Source: Duganella sp. Root336D2 (GTDB lineage Bacteria; Pseudomonadota; Gammaproteobacteria; Burkholderiales; Burkholderiaceae_D). Taken from it: a DNA stretch of 64,000 nt. The stretch covers positions 129,269-193,268 of the forward strand of contig NZ_LMDB01000037.1 in the NCBI RefSeq assembly GCF_001425005.1, written 5' to 3'. Of this stretch, positions 9,234 through 17,754 are shown piece by piece. How positions within the stretch are numbered: position 1 is the first letter of the stretch; each line of letters opens with the position of its first letter. Below the pieces are notes generated by a model. That model was not told the origin of the DNA. It saw nothing but the letters and a program-made list of their open reading frames with translations, and ran no database searches. The position numbers and the translations under genes were made by a program.

Positions 9234-9768
9234 AGTTCTGGAACTCGATGCGGTTCGCGTCGTACGTCCATTTGTCGTGTGTGCCGAATGCGCGTACGTT
9301 GTCCGGATCTACGTAGCTCTTCTCGGCGCGCTTCAGGCGACGGATTAACGCTGCATCTTCCGGTGCGCCGTTGGCGGGCCCGTACACGTCGCGCCGGATG
9401 CTTCCTTTTCGATCGGAACCGCGCCAGATCACGGTAAAGATGCGGGCGGCCGGATCGAAATACATGCGGAAGAAGCCGTCGGTGTTCATATCCTGCAAGT
9501 AAAGGCTATCGTCGCGCCATTTTGCAAAGTAATAGTTATCGCACTTGGCTTTGGGTTCGTCCTTCCATTCGCATGACAGCAGGATCACCACGTGCTGTTC
9601 ATCCAGCTTTCTGATCGAAATGTGGGCCTTGGTGAAGCCCCATTTGCTCACCGGTACGGCGGTCGATGAAGTGAGTTTGTATTCACCTTCGATAGCCGCT
9701 ATCGGCGACTGTGCGGAGGCTGCGGTGCAGGAGGCGAGAAATGCAAGGGCAGCGAGGTTCATTTTCAT
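9223..9768 (-). CDS. Exported protein of unknown function, end of the vgrG1 unit
   Basis: 181 residues from the ATG at 9768, chosen because it starts a clean signal peptide (MKMNLAALAFLASCTAASAQ) and lies 8 bases after the preceding stop; a longer frame reaches 9831 but would not give an exported protein. The mature part contains EGEYKL, LLSCEWKD and FTVIWRGSD; I do not recognise the family. It is the last of five short exported-protein genes behind a T6SS amidase effector, so a role as immunity or accessory factor is possible but unproven. Confidence 0.65.
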   Translation of the reverse strand: MKMNLAALAFLASCTAASAQSPIAAIEGEYKLTSSTAVPVSKWGFTKAHISIRKLDEQHVVILLSCEWKDEPKAKCDNYYFAKWRDDSLYLQDMNTDGFFRMYFDPAARIFTVIWRGSDRKGSIRRDVYGPANGAPEDAALIRRLKRAEKSYVDPDNVRAFGTHDKWTYDANRIEFQNSTP

Positions 9769-9776
9769 GTTGAGTT

Positions 9777-10268
9777 CTACTGTTCTGACCAAATGGTCAA
9801 GTGAAGCAATATTCGGTCTGCGCGGGAGCAAACGAATCCTTCGAGCGGCTCGCCCGTTTTCTTAAGCGTGGTGGTGAACTTTCGGCAGTTGGCCTTGTTG
9901 GATAGGTCTACTTTGCCGCCCCTATCTTTATCCAGAATTTGACGGAGGTCTTCAGAGAGCCATGTTCGTGCCGATTCCGGTGCGATATAGATAGAGCCTG
10001 TTGGGTCCTTTTGTTCCTCGAACCAGGATTTGTCCGCCTGCAGTTCGGCGACGAGCGTAATGAGAAAGGTCGGTCCCGGCACGCCCCCTGTGTATTCAGG
10101 CGTGCCAAAGGTTTCCCAGCGCACGGACTTTGCCGGAATTTGCAACTCAATGATCCCGCGCAGCTTGCCCAGATCATCAGATACGCCCGGCTTTGAAACG
10201 TCGGGGCTACACCCAGCAAGAAGGAGAAGGGGCACGGCGATAAGATGGCGGCCGAAAGTCCCGATCAT
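9777..10268 (-). CDS. Lipoprotein of unknown function
   Basis: 163 residues from the ATG at 10268. The start was chosen because it gives a lipoprotein signal ending in LLLLAGC-S (lipobox). The longer frame from 10409 would place 47 charged residues before it. The mature protein contains FLITLVAELQ, TWLSEDLRQIL and CRKFTTTLKKTG; no family recognised. The ATG overlaps the TGA of a small upstream frame (TGATG), suggesting translational coupling. It would sit at the periplasmic face of a membrane, as would be expected of an immunity protein against a periplasmic effector. Confidence 0.65.
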   Translation of the reverse strand: MIGTFGRHLIAVPLLLLAGCSPDVSKPGVSDDLGKLRGIIELQIPAKSVRWETFGTPEYTGGVPGPTFLITLVAELQADKSWFEEQKDPTGSIYIAPESARTWLSEDLRQILDKDRGGKVDLSNKANCRKFTTTLKKTGEPLEGFVCSRADRILLHLTIWSEQ

Positions 10269-10387
10269 CACTGCTTGCCCTGTCCAGGCAGGACCGCGAA
10301 AGGATTTCCTATGTCGCGCGTGTTTATCGGGTTGGAACCCGCTGTCAGGGATACCAGCAGCGATACGGAAAGGACCAGGGTTTTCAA
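10268..10387 (-). CDS. Small exported peptide candidate (39 aa), coupled on both sides
   Basis: TTG start at 10387, overlapping the stop of the upstream gene (TTGA), and a TGA that overlaps the ATG of the lipoprotein gene (TGATG). The translated peptide starts LKTLVLSVSLLVSLTAGS, which resembles a signal peptide, and ends PFAVLPGQGKQ. Both overlaps suggest it is translated as part of the unit. It could be a genuine small secreted protein or the eroded front of a longer gene. Confidence 0.4.
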   Translation of the reverse strand: MKTLVLSVSLLVSLTAGSNPINTRDIGNPFAVLPGQGKQ

Positions 10388-11022
10388 TGTTCGGTTTCTT
10401 GGAATTCAAATTGGCGAAAATCGCTCGACAGCACGCCTGTCGGACGTCCCTCGATTTCCGGGTAATGACGGAAACTGACCGCCAACCTGCCGTCCACGAC
10501 CGAGTATTCGGAGAAGGCCGTTTCCTGCTCCATGTTGGCAGGGACGATCGATAGTGAGCAGCTCTCTACCTGTACCTTACCGAGCACTCTGGCTTTTGCA
10601 CCGCTGATGCTCATGGCATTCACAAATACCTCGCCCCCTGATCCGCACTGGCCCATGCCTTCGCCACCGCTGCTGCGCACAACGGAATTGAACAGGACCA
10701 CGTTGCGCGACAAGTATGGCTGCAGTTCCATTGGCAGGAAGCGGATGTACTGTTCCATCCCGATCAGCTCCGGGCCAAAGTTCCTGTCAATCCGCTCGAC
10801 CACGTGCGAGCTGCCGTTGATTGTGATGCTGACCGTGCGCGCTTTCGACCGATAGTCAATCGTCAGCGTCTTGCCGGGCAGGCATAGCGAGGCTCCTGGA
10901 CGCTGGGTGCCTGGCTGGCAGCCGAAGTCTCTCGACCCGGCGGCCTGCGCAGAAAAGACCACGCAGCATGCGAATACTGCGAGGATATGCGCCAGAGACT
11001 TCGCAAAATGGATTGCAGTCAT
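10384..11022 (-). CDS. Exported protein of unknown function
   Basis: 212 residues from the ATG at 11022, which begins a signal peptide (MTAIHFAKSLAHILAV, cut after AQAAG). The longer frame to 11109 adds a charged stretch and is unlikely. The mature protein has several Cys residues (DFGCQPG, SLCLPG, GQCGSGG, VESCSLS), pointing to disulfides in the periplasm. No family recognised. It lies in the row of exported proteins downstream of the amidase effector. Confidence 0.7.
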   Translation of the reverse strand: MTAIHFAKSLAHILAVFACCVVFSAQAAGSRDFGCQPGTQRPGASLCLPGKTLTIDYRSKARTVSITINGSSHVVERIDRNFGPELIGMEQYIRFLPMELQPYLSRNVVLFNSVVRSSGGEGMGQCGSGGEVFVNAMSISGAKARVLGKVQVESCSLSIVPANMEQETAFSEYSVVDGRLAVSFRHYPEIEGRPTGVLSSDFRQFEFQETEH

Positions 11023-11115
11023 GGTTCGATGCGGGTTAGTCGCTGGATGGCGCAGGCGCCGGTGGAAATTACTTTTCAGGGAAATGTTAATAGACCCGAG
11101 CGACGACAAGCCGCT

Positions 11116-11760
11116 TCATCGATCGTTCACCTCGACATAGACTTGCTGCCAGACTTTATCCATATGGCGCTTGAACGCTGCTTTATCGCTTTCCAGCAGC
11201 GCTTTATCGGCTTTGTTCGTGCCGCCCATCGGTTCCTGGCCTTTGAATTTGATCAGGGATTCGCCGCGGATGGCGAACTTCTGCTTGCCTTGGCGCAGGA
11301 TCACCTTGACGATCGAGGGATCGACGCCGCCGCCGCAGAAGGTCTTGTAGGCGACGGTGACTTCCGCTTTGCCGTCCTTATCCAGGTCGGTGATGGTGGT
11401 TGCGCCGGCGAAGAAGGAGGCTGCAATATCGAGCCCGGGGCAATCCACGCCGTCCTTGATGGTCCAGGAAGGCGCCCATTTGCCGTCGGCCTGATCGTAG
11501 TAGGCGGCGACCAGTTCGATATGCTCGATACGGCCGTTAGGAGAGGCGCGCGGTTTCTCGGTCAGCAGGAGGATATGCTCGCCAAGCGAGTCGTTCACCT
11601 TTTTCCCCAGTACGACCTTGCCGCTGGTTTCGAGGTGGAACTGGCCAATGTCTGACGCAGGTATGGTGACGGAAGCCAGCTCGCTGGCCTGGCTGCTTTG
11701 GCAGGCCAGCAGGAGCAGGAAGCAAGCGGAATAGGTGAGGGTGTTCGCAGATCTGTTCAT
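11116..11760 (-). CDS. Exported protein, immunity candidate next to amidase effector
   Basis: 214 residues with a signal peptide (MNRSANTLTYSACFLLLL; a Cys in LLACQSS could make it a lipoprotein). A TDLDKDGKAEVTVAYK stretch is the FG-GAP/calcium-loop-like motif seen in a widespread group of uncharacterised exported proteins. It begins 9 bases after the effector stop, so it is translated directly after it, the usual position of a cognate immunity gene. Which of this gene and the one at 13496 protects against the effector cannot be told from sequence. Confidence 0.7.
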   Translation of the reverse strand: MNRSANTLTYSACFLLLLACQSSQASELASVTIPASDIGQFHLETSGKVVLGKKVNDSLGEHILLLTEKPRASPNGRIEHIELVAAYYDQADGKWAPSWTIKDGVDCPGLDIAASFFAGATTITDLDKDGKAEVTVAYKTFCGGGVDPSIVKVILRQGKQKFAIRGESLIKFKGQEPMGGTNKADKALLESDKAAFKRHMDKVWQQVYVEVNDR

Positions 11761-11769
11761 CGTTATTTC

Positions 11770-13485
11770 CTAGCGAGTCGCGTCGCCTTCCTTCTTGTGC
11801 AGCGAGATACCGAAGGCCTTGTTCAAGTCAGCGCAGGAATGGTTGACCAGGCTCTTGCCATCCTTGATTTCCTTCTTTGCAAATTCCGAGTACGCGATCG
11901 GGACGAAGAAACGCAGGCTTTTCTTGAATGGCGTGAAGTTGACCTGGTCGGACTGGTTGCCGCCAAGGCAGGCGTAGCTGTCGCCGTCCTTGGCATAGAC
12001 AAAGGCAACGTGGTGGGTACCCTGCAGCATGATCGCGCCGTACACCGGTTCTTTGATCTCAACGAAGGTGGCATCCAGCGCAACTGCACGGGCGCGGAAT
12101 GAGTTCTTCCATTTCGAATAAGCCGGCTGGGCGTTGGTCAGGCAATAGGTGACGAACGATGCGCACCAGGCGTTGTCCTTGCCTTCCAGGGAAGTCAGGA
12201 ATCCGGCACCGGTCAACTTGTGATAGTTGCTTGTCTTGGTAATCGTGCTTTCTGTTTTGCCTGCCCACTTCTTCGCTTCTTCGATAGCGACAGCCATCCA
12301 CGGCGCGCGCTTCTGGTCAACCGGTATCAATGCCAGCGGTGCGCCGCTGCCTTCCTTGCTGCGTGCCGGCTCGGCAGGCTTGGCCGGGGCTTGCTTTGGC
12401 GGCTCAGGTTTCTTTTCCGGTGCACTCTTCTTCGGCGCCTGGGGCAGGGGCGCAGGCTTGGTGGCGCCACCAGCTTTGGCCTGCTTTGCGGACGCCTTGC
12501 CATGCACGGAAAGCTTATCGCCGGGGAAAATGCGAGCGATATTCTTGATGTGCGGATTGTCACGCTGGAGTTCGGCGACGGTTGTTTCAAAGTCCTTGGC
12601 AATGCGGCCCGCGGTATCACCCGGCTGGACCACATACTGGGTCGGTGTGCGTGCTGCCGGAGCTGCAGGGGCCTTGGTTTCCCCCTTCTTCTTGACTTCC
12701 GTCGTGCCCGAGAAAATGTCGAGCGAGTGGATCAGCGCCAGCGTCTTCGACTCCTGCGCCATGACGAACTCGTGTGCCTTCTTCCATTGCCCGTCGACTG
12801 CGGTCAGGAAAATCTTGACCTGTTCGCCGGGCGTCAGGTGGACGATGGTCGGCACGCGGCCGCTCTTGTCGGTCTTGGTCTCATGCGCCTTGCCGGCGAT
12901 TTCCACCTTGACCGGAAGGTCGGCCTTGGGCTTTGCCCCATCGGTGACCACGATATTCGTGGCGGGAACTTCTTTTTCCTTGCGCGTCTCTTTCTTGCCG
13001 TGGAAGCCTTCGTGCTTCTCCATCGCATCCATCATGCTTTCGAGCTGAGCGTCCGTCATGCTGGACAGCTTGGTCGTCGTCGGCAAGCCGGTATGCTTGG
13101 AAATCACCGTGGCGTACTTTTCCGGATCGTTGCTGTCGGTCTTCGGGGCATAGCCGTAAATGAGCTTGCCCTTGCCGTCGTCGATACCGGTCAGCATGGT
13201 GTAAATCGTGCGGTCGTTATAGCGGCTGCGCAGCAAGGCTTTCTTCTGTTTCCGGCCTTCTTCGTAGCTGGAGAAGATCAGGAACGACTTGTTGGTCTTG
13301 GTGTCGCCGATGCCGATCGCGCCGTAAATCAACACCCCTTTCTTTCCGGGGCGCAGGTTGCCGGGATTGTTGAAGCGCCAGGCAACGGTGCCTCCGCTGC
13401 GAAGCAGGTGGCTGCCGTCGCCGGCGACATAGTCAACGGTCAGGGTGTCGGCGTCGTACTTCGCGCTCAGGAACTCTTTCGTCAT
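11770..13485 (-). CDS. T6SS peptidoglycan-amidase effector with LysM and C-terminal TIGR02594/CHAP-like domain
   Basis: 571 residues, no signal peptide. Regions in order: a phage structural-protein-P5-like N-terminus (about 1-165, with FNNPGNLRPGKKG), a beta-rich transthyretin-like module (about 175-250), a LysM domain (283-327, YVVQPGDTAGRIAKDF to IFPGDKLSV), a Pro/Lys/Ala linker (330-380) and a C-terminal papain-like amidase of the TIGR02594 type (about 390-531). The probable catalytic pair is C441 in NAWCASF and H491/H492 in GTHHVAFV, with the family signature LGGNQSDQV. Position two genes behind vgrG1 and the lack of a secretion signal indicate loading on VgrG and cleavage of peptide cross-links or stems in the target periplasm. 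Exported proteins flank it on both sides. Confidence 0.82.
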   Translation of the reverse strand: MTKEFLSAKYDADTLTVDYVAGDGSHLLRSGGTVAWRFNNPGNLRPGKKGVLIYGAIGIGDTKTNKSFLIFSSYEEGRKQKKALLRSRYNDRTIYTMLTGIDDGKGKLIYGYAPKTDSNDPEKYATVISKHTGLPTTTKLSSMTDAQLESMMDAMEKHEGFHGKKETRKEKEVPATNIVVTDGAKPKADLPVKVEIAGKAHETKTDKSGRVPTIVHLTPGEQVKIFLTAVDGQWKKAHEFVMAQESKTLALIHSLDIFSGTTEVKKKGETKAPAAPAARTPTQYVVQPGDTAGRIAKDFETTVAELQRDNPHIKNIARIFPGDKLSVHGKASAKQAKAGGATKPAPLPQAPKKSAPEKKPEPPKQAPAKPAEPARSKEGSGAPLALIPVDQKRAPWMAVAIEEAKKWAGKTESTITKTSNYHKLTGAGFLTSLEGKDNAWCASFVTYCLTNAQPAYSKWKNSFRARAVALDATFVEIKEPVYGAIMLQGTHHVAFVYAKDGDSYACLGGNQSDQVNFTPFKKSLRFFVPIAYSEFAKKEIKDGKSLVNHSCADLNKAFGISLHKKEGDATR

Positions 13486-13495
13486 GATGGTGCTC

Positions 13496-14035
13496 TCAAC
13501 GCGCTGGCTTCAGGAGTGCTTCCTTGGCGAGTATCTCCTCGACGCCATTTTTGACCTTGCCATACGGGCGGGTGAATACCGGCTGCAGCGAATACGCCGG
13601 CTGGCCAGGATCGCTGCCATCGGTTTCGACGAATTGGTACCAGGTCGCGTTGGCCGCGCCTGCGGCGCTGTATCCCTTGTCGGAGTTCCTGCTGGCGACG
13701 ACGAAGTAGGTCCCTTCCTGGCGCGAGACGACAATGCCATCGGCCAGGAGCACGTCGCCTCCGCTTGCGCTTTCCCAGGTAAATTCCATGCCGCTGTTTT
13801 TCGGCATCAGCGGAACCTGGTTCCAGTCCTGGTCGCCGTTGGTCTTGAAATAGAAGCTGTAGCTGCGGTGGAAGGAGGTCACATCCTGGTAGCTGCCGAC
13901 CACCAGGATCAGCTTGCCGGAACTGGTCTGCCATTCATGCAGGCCCTGGCTCATTGGTACTACGTTTTTTGCGGCATATGCCGGCATCGTCATACTAAGG
14001 GCTAACAGGGCGCCTAAGAAAAGGCGTTTGATCAT
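13496..14035 (-). CDS. Exported protein between vgrG1 and amidase effector (immunity or accessory candidate)
   Basis: 179 residues with a clear signal peptide (MIKRLFLGALLALSMTMPAYA). Its ATG overlaps the vgrG1 stop (ATGA) and it ends 10 bases before the effector. Contains SFYFKTNGDQDWNQVP and EGTYFVVASRN; no family recognised. An exported protein here fits an immunity role against a periplasm-acting amidase; an adaptor would be expected in the cytoplasm, so that role is less likely. Confidence 0.7.
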   Translation of the reverse strand: MIKRLFLGALLALSMTMPAYAAKNVVPMSQGLHEWQTSSGKLILVVGSYQDVTSFHRSYSFYFKTNGDQDWNQVPLMPKNSGMEFTWESASGGDVLLADGIVVSRQEGTYFVVASRNSDKGYSAAGAANATWYQFVETDGSDPGQPAYSLQPVFTRPYGKVKNGVEEILAKEALLKPAR

Positions 14036-16986
14036 TCATCATCTCCAATTGGGGTGCCCATCAGGTGGGCAATCATGTCGGAGTCCAGGAACTGGACATC
14101 ATCGTCATGCGCCTGCGAGGTGTAGCTCACCAGCAGTTCCGGGCTGTTGTGCATTTCGACGTAATGCTCGAAAGGCGTCGGCGGCACGCCGGCTGCAGCG
14201 AAATTAGGCTGTTCGCGCCAGGAGTCGTCGCCGATCAGCAGTTGCAGGTCTTCCTGCTGCGGGAAGTCCTTGCGTGGCAGGCGGCCATCTTTTGGCACCG
14301 TTCCTTCGGCCACGACCTTGCCTTTGCCATCCACCAGCTTGTACGGCTGGCCGGTAATTCCCATCAGGTCGCCCAGCTTGTCGCTGCCGGCGAAGGCGAA
14401 GCGCAAGCTGTGCGGGCCCGCCTCCGACTTGAATGCTTCCGGCATGCTGACCAGGCCATTTGGCAATGGGGGCAGTTCGGCAGCAGCGGAGCCGGCACCC
14501 TGGAAGTCATGCTTGGCCGCTTTGACGGTGAAGTTGCCCGGGCAGGCGAAAGTGATGTTGCCGCCCTCCAGCACGATCGAGGATTGGCCGGCATGCAGCA
14601 CGATCTTCCTGTTGGCCTTGATCTCGATGCCGTCGTTGACCGACAGGACCACGACTTCCTTGTCGGCCAGGATTTCCAGTTCGCCGGCGTGGGCTTGCAG
14701 CGAGACGTCGCCATTGCCGGCAATGGCCTTGATGCCGCCTTCGCGCGTGAACAGGGTGGCGGCATTGCCGGCCACGCTGGAATAGGTCTGGCCGGCAGTC
14801 AGGTGCAGGTCGGAGCCGCTGGTCCAGTGCAGCTGCTTGCCGGCGAACAGCAGGGTGGAGGCGGGCGTGGCGAGGTTGATGCTGTCCACGCTGTCGATCA
14901 CGGCGACCGCGCCACCGAAGCGTTCCACCGGCTTGGCGGGATCGAGGTCGCGTGCGCCATCCTGCGCGCGCTGGGCGGCGTGGCCGTTGACCGCACCGTC
15001 GTACTTGCCGTCCTGTTTCGGATCGAGCTGCTTGAGCATGTCCTGCTGCGCCTTGCTTGCTGCCGCGCTGTACAGGGCTTGCTGCTGCGCGGCGGGCTTG
15101 GCCAGGCTGTCGGCCAGCTTCTGGCCGGCGCGCAGGCGTTCCACCGCGTCCTCGGCATCAAGCTGGGTCGAGCTGATGCCGCTGCCTTGCGCGCTGCGGC
15201 GGCTGGTGGTCAGCAGCAGGCCTTCGCCCGAACGCAGTACGGCCCAGGCGTCGGTGCGCAGCTCGAAGCCGGTGCCGCGGTGCGCGCCGCGCGTGGCTGA
15301 ATCGGGTGCCTGGTGCACGATATGGCCGAGGTTCAGCTGGCTGGCAGCCGTGCTGCTGGCTAGGCGCATGCGCAACTGCTGGCTGGTGTCGTCCAGCACC
15401 CATTGGTTGTAGCCGCCGCCGTCGAGGGCGTGACTATGGATGCCGGAGATGACGCCGGCGTGGTTGGCGGCGGAATCGACGCCGGCCGGGAAGGGCGGCC
15501 GGTCACTGCCGGTGTAGAGCTGGGCCACCACGATAGGGCGGTCGATATCGCCTTCGATGAAGTCGACCAGCACTTCGGTGCCGATGCGCGGCGTGAACTG
15601 GCTGCCGAAATTCGGCCCGGCCAGTGCTTCCGAGACGCGCACCCAGGTGCCCGAGCTATCGTCGCCCGGTGCATTGCCGTCGGTATCGGTATTGTGGCCG
15701 GCGCCGCCCGGATTGGCTCCCGGACCGCGCTGCCATGGGAACTGGATGCGGATTTGCTGGCCGCGCTGCGTGGTGTTGGCAGCGCCGGGCAGGCCGACCA
15801 CCAGGGCCGTTTGCGCACCCAGCGCCGCGCCTTGCACGCGCAGGGCAGTGGCGGGCGGCACCAGCGGTACGGCGGAGCGCACGCAGGCAAAGCGGTTGCG
15901 GTAGGTGCCGGGGGCCACGCCGGGGCCGGCCGTCAACGAAGGCGTGAAGTTGTTGCGGGCTTCGTGTTCGACCCACAGCGCGGTGAATTCGTCGCCGTCG
16001 AAGCGGTCATGGCCGGTCAGCGCGAAATCGCTGCCGGCGGCCAGGCGGCGTGCCGAGCCTTCACCGGTGAATTGCTTGTTCGCCAGTTCGGCCGCCTGCA
16101 GCATCAGCAGGCTATGGCCGTCCGCCTCACCGCTGGCGGTGTAGCTGCGTTCTTCGCTGCCATCGTAAATCGACATCGATGGCAGTTCGCCGGCATCGAG
16201 GTTGCTGGTTTGCTCGGCGGCCGGCGCCGAGACCTGGGCCGGATCCCAGCTGGCGATGCTGATGGCGTTCGGCGCGATGGCGCGGCGCGCGGAAAACTGG
16301 TCGATCGAGTCGTCGCGTTCAGTAGCGCGCACGCCGTGGAAGCGCAGGGCTTGCACCACAGGGCGCTCTGCCTGGCTGTCGAACACCACCACGCGGTGGC
16401 GCGACTGGCCGTCCTCGCTGGCCTGCTCGTCCTGGTCGTGTTCGAAACGCCAGTTCAAGCCTTCCGACGCCAGGATGCGGCACAGGAACGCGAAGTCGCT
16501 TTCGCGGTACTGCGTAATGGTGGCGCGCGGCGCCAGTTCCTGCACCGCGTCGAAATCAAGCCGCACCTGGGTATAGTCGGCCAGCAGCTCCTGCACGACG
16601 TCGCGTACCGACTTGTCCTGGAAGATGTAGTTGTCGCGGCGCAGGCGCAGCAGGCCGAGCGCCGGTTCCAGGCGCAGGCGGTAGCGGGCCACGCCGCCAT
16701 CGGCGCCCAGCCAGCTGGCCTGCGTGCACAGGCCGTGCCATGAACGCTGGCTGCCATCGGGCTGCAACAGGCGGATGGTGAGTTCTTCGCCGATGAACTG
16801 ACCGAGATCCAGGTTGGTGGAAGTGCTGAGCGCATCGACGTCGAAGCAGAACAGCTCGTTCACGCCTTCGCGGCCGGTAAAACGTTCCGCCATCAGGCTT
16901 TCCGGCAAGCCGGATTCCTGGGCGCAGGAGAGCGTCAACAGGCGGCCGTGCTGGGCCAGGCCTGTCCCGAACAACGACCGCATCAC
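14032..16986 (-). CDS. vgrG: T6SS spike protein VgrG (TssI), copy 1
   Basis: 984 residues. The N-terminal two-thirds hold the gp27/gp5-like spike (FTGREGVNELFCFDVDALS, then QYRESDFAFLCRILASEGL, and the OB-fold region QFTPRIGTEVLVDFIEGDID), followed by the DUF2345 beta-helix region (about 600-830). The C-terminus adds a small beta domain (QPYKLVDGKGKVVAEGT, PKDGRLPRKDFP) of the transthyretin-like kind often used to dock effectors. It trimerises to tip the Hcp tube. Its start overlaps the tssL stop (ATGA), so it is part of the core tssK-tssL unit, and it precedes the amidase effector. Confidence 0.95.
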   Translation of the reverse strand: MMRSLFGTGLAQHGRLLTLSCAQESGLPESLMAERFTGREGVNELFCFDVDALSTSTNLDLGQFIGEELTIRLLQPDGSQRSWHGLCTQASWLGADGGVARYRLRLEPALGLLRLRRDNYIFQDKSVRDVVQELLADYTQVRLDFDAVQELAPRATITQYRESDFAFLCRILASEGLNWRFEHDQDEQASEDGQSRHRVVVFDSQAERPVVQALRFHGVRATERDDSIDQFSARRAIAPNAISIASWDPAQVSAPAAEQTSNLDAGELPSMSIYDGSEERSYTASGEADGHSLLMLQAAELANKQFTGEGSARRLAAGSDFALTGHDRFDGDEFTALWVEHEARNNFTPSLTAGPGVAPGTYRNRFACVRSAVPLVPPATALRVQGAALGAQTALVVGLPGAANTTQRGQQIRIQFPWQRGPGANPGGAGHNTDTDGNAPGDDSSGTWVRVSEALAGPNFGSQFTPRIGTEVLVDFIEGDIDRPIVVAQLYTGSDRPPFPAGVDSAANHAGVISGIHSHALDGGGYNQWVLDDTSQQLRMRLASSTAASQLNLGHIVHQAPDSATRGAHRGTGFELRTDAWAVLRSGEGLLLTTSRRSAQGSGISSTQLDAEDAVERLRAGQKLADSLAKPAAQQQALYSAAASKAQQDMLKQLDPKQDGKYDGAVNGHAAQRAQDGARDLDPAKPVERFGGAVAVIDSVDSINLATPASTLLFAGKQLHWTSGSDLHLTAGQTYSSVAGNAATLFTREGGIKAIAGNGDVSLQAHAGELEILADKEVVVLSVNDGIEIKANRKIVLHAGQSSIVLEGGNITFACPGNFTVKAAKHDFQGAGSAAAELPPLPNGLVSMPEAFKSEAGPHSLRFAFAGSDKLGDLMGITGQPYKLVDGKGKVVAEGTVPKDGRLPRKDFPQQEDLQLLIGDDSWREQPNFAAAGVPPTPFEHYVEMHNSPELLVSYTSQAHDDDVQFLDSDMIAHLMGTPIGDDE

Positions 16987-17741
16987 GGCAGGGTGATAGT
17001 GACGTGGGCCTGGCGCGGCGCCATGCGCACCACGTCGTTATAGGCGCTCACTTGCTGCGCCGTATGGCTGGACAGCGAGGCGCGCAGGCCGATATAGGCC
17101 AGCGCCGAGATCAGTGCGAACACGGAGCACAGCACCCACAGCGGCAGGTCGCTGCGCAGCTTGTGCATTACCTGGTCGGGACGTTCGGCATGCGGCGCGA
17201 AGCCGGGGCGGCGGCCCTTCATATGGGCGATTTCGTCGCCCAGGCGGCTGGTCAGGTAGCCCAGTTTTTCCGAACCTTCCAGGATGTAGCGGCCCTGGAA
17301 GCCAAGCAGCAGGCACATATGGAACACTTCCAGCGCTTCCACGTGTTCGCTGCTGCGGGTGCGCAGCGCGTCCAGGCGGTTGAAGAAGTTCTCGCCGGCG
17401 AGCTGGTCGCCGAACAGCGTCAGCTGCAGCGGCTTGAGTTCCCATGCGTCGCGAATCGAGAAGTGGGAGCGCAGGATGATCTCGTCGACTGCGGCGCAGA
17501 AGGCGTATTTGGCAGCGTCGATATCGTCGGCGGAAACGTTCTTCTTGCGCGCATTGCGGCCGAAGTCGTCGAGGAAACGCGCCATGCGCGACTGGAATTC
17601 GGTGTGGTCTTGCGGGGCGCTGCCGTTTTTCAGCATGAAGAGGGCGTAGAAGCCGTCGTACATCATGTCCAGCAGGGAACCGTTGGCGGCCGGTGCGGCG
17701 ACTGCTTCGGCGATCAGTGAAGGTGGGGCGATGGTGTTCAT
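16983..17741 (-). CDS. tssL: T6SS membrane-complex protein TssL (DotU/IcmH family)
   Basis: 252 residues. The cytoplasmic DotU domain (about 20-195) shows YALFMLKN, AAVDEIILRS and LTLFGDQLAGENFF. One membrane helix near the C-terminus (LPLWVLCSVFALISALAYIG) is followed by about 30 residues with no OmpA-type peptidoglycan-binding domain, so this is the short form; a separate OmpA-like protein at 29610 may supply wall anchoring. Pairs with TssM and contacts TssK. Starts 13 bases after tssK and overlaps vgrG1. Confidence 0.95.
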   Translation of the reverse strand: MNTIAPPSLIAEAVAAPAANGSLLDMMYDGFYALFMLKNGSAPQDHTEFQSRMARFLDDFGRNARKKNVSADDIDAAKYAFCAAVDEIILRSHFSIRDAWELKPLQLTLFGDQLAGENFFNRLDALRTRSSEHVEALEVFHMCLLLGFQGRYILEGSEKLGYLTSRLGDEIAHMKGRRPGFAPHAERPDQVMHKLRSDLPLWVLCSVFALISALAYIGLRASLSSHTAQQVSAYNDVVRMAPRQAHVTITLP

Positions 17742-17754
17742 GTTCTGCTCTGGT

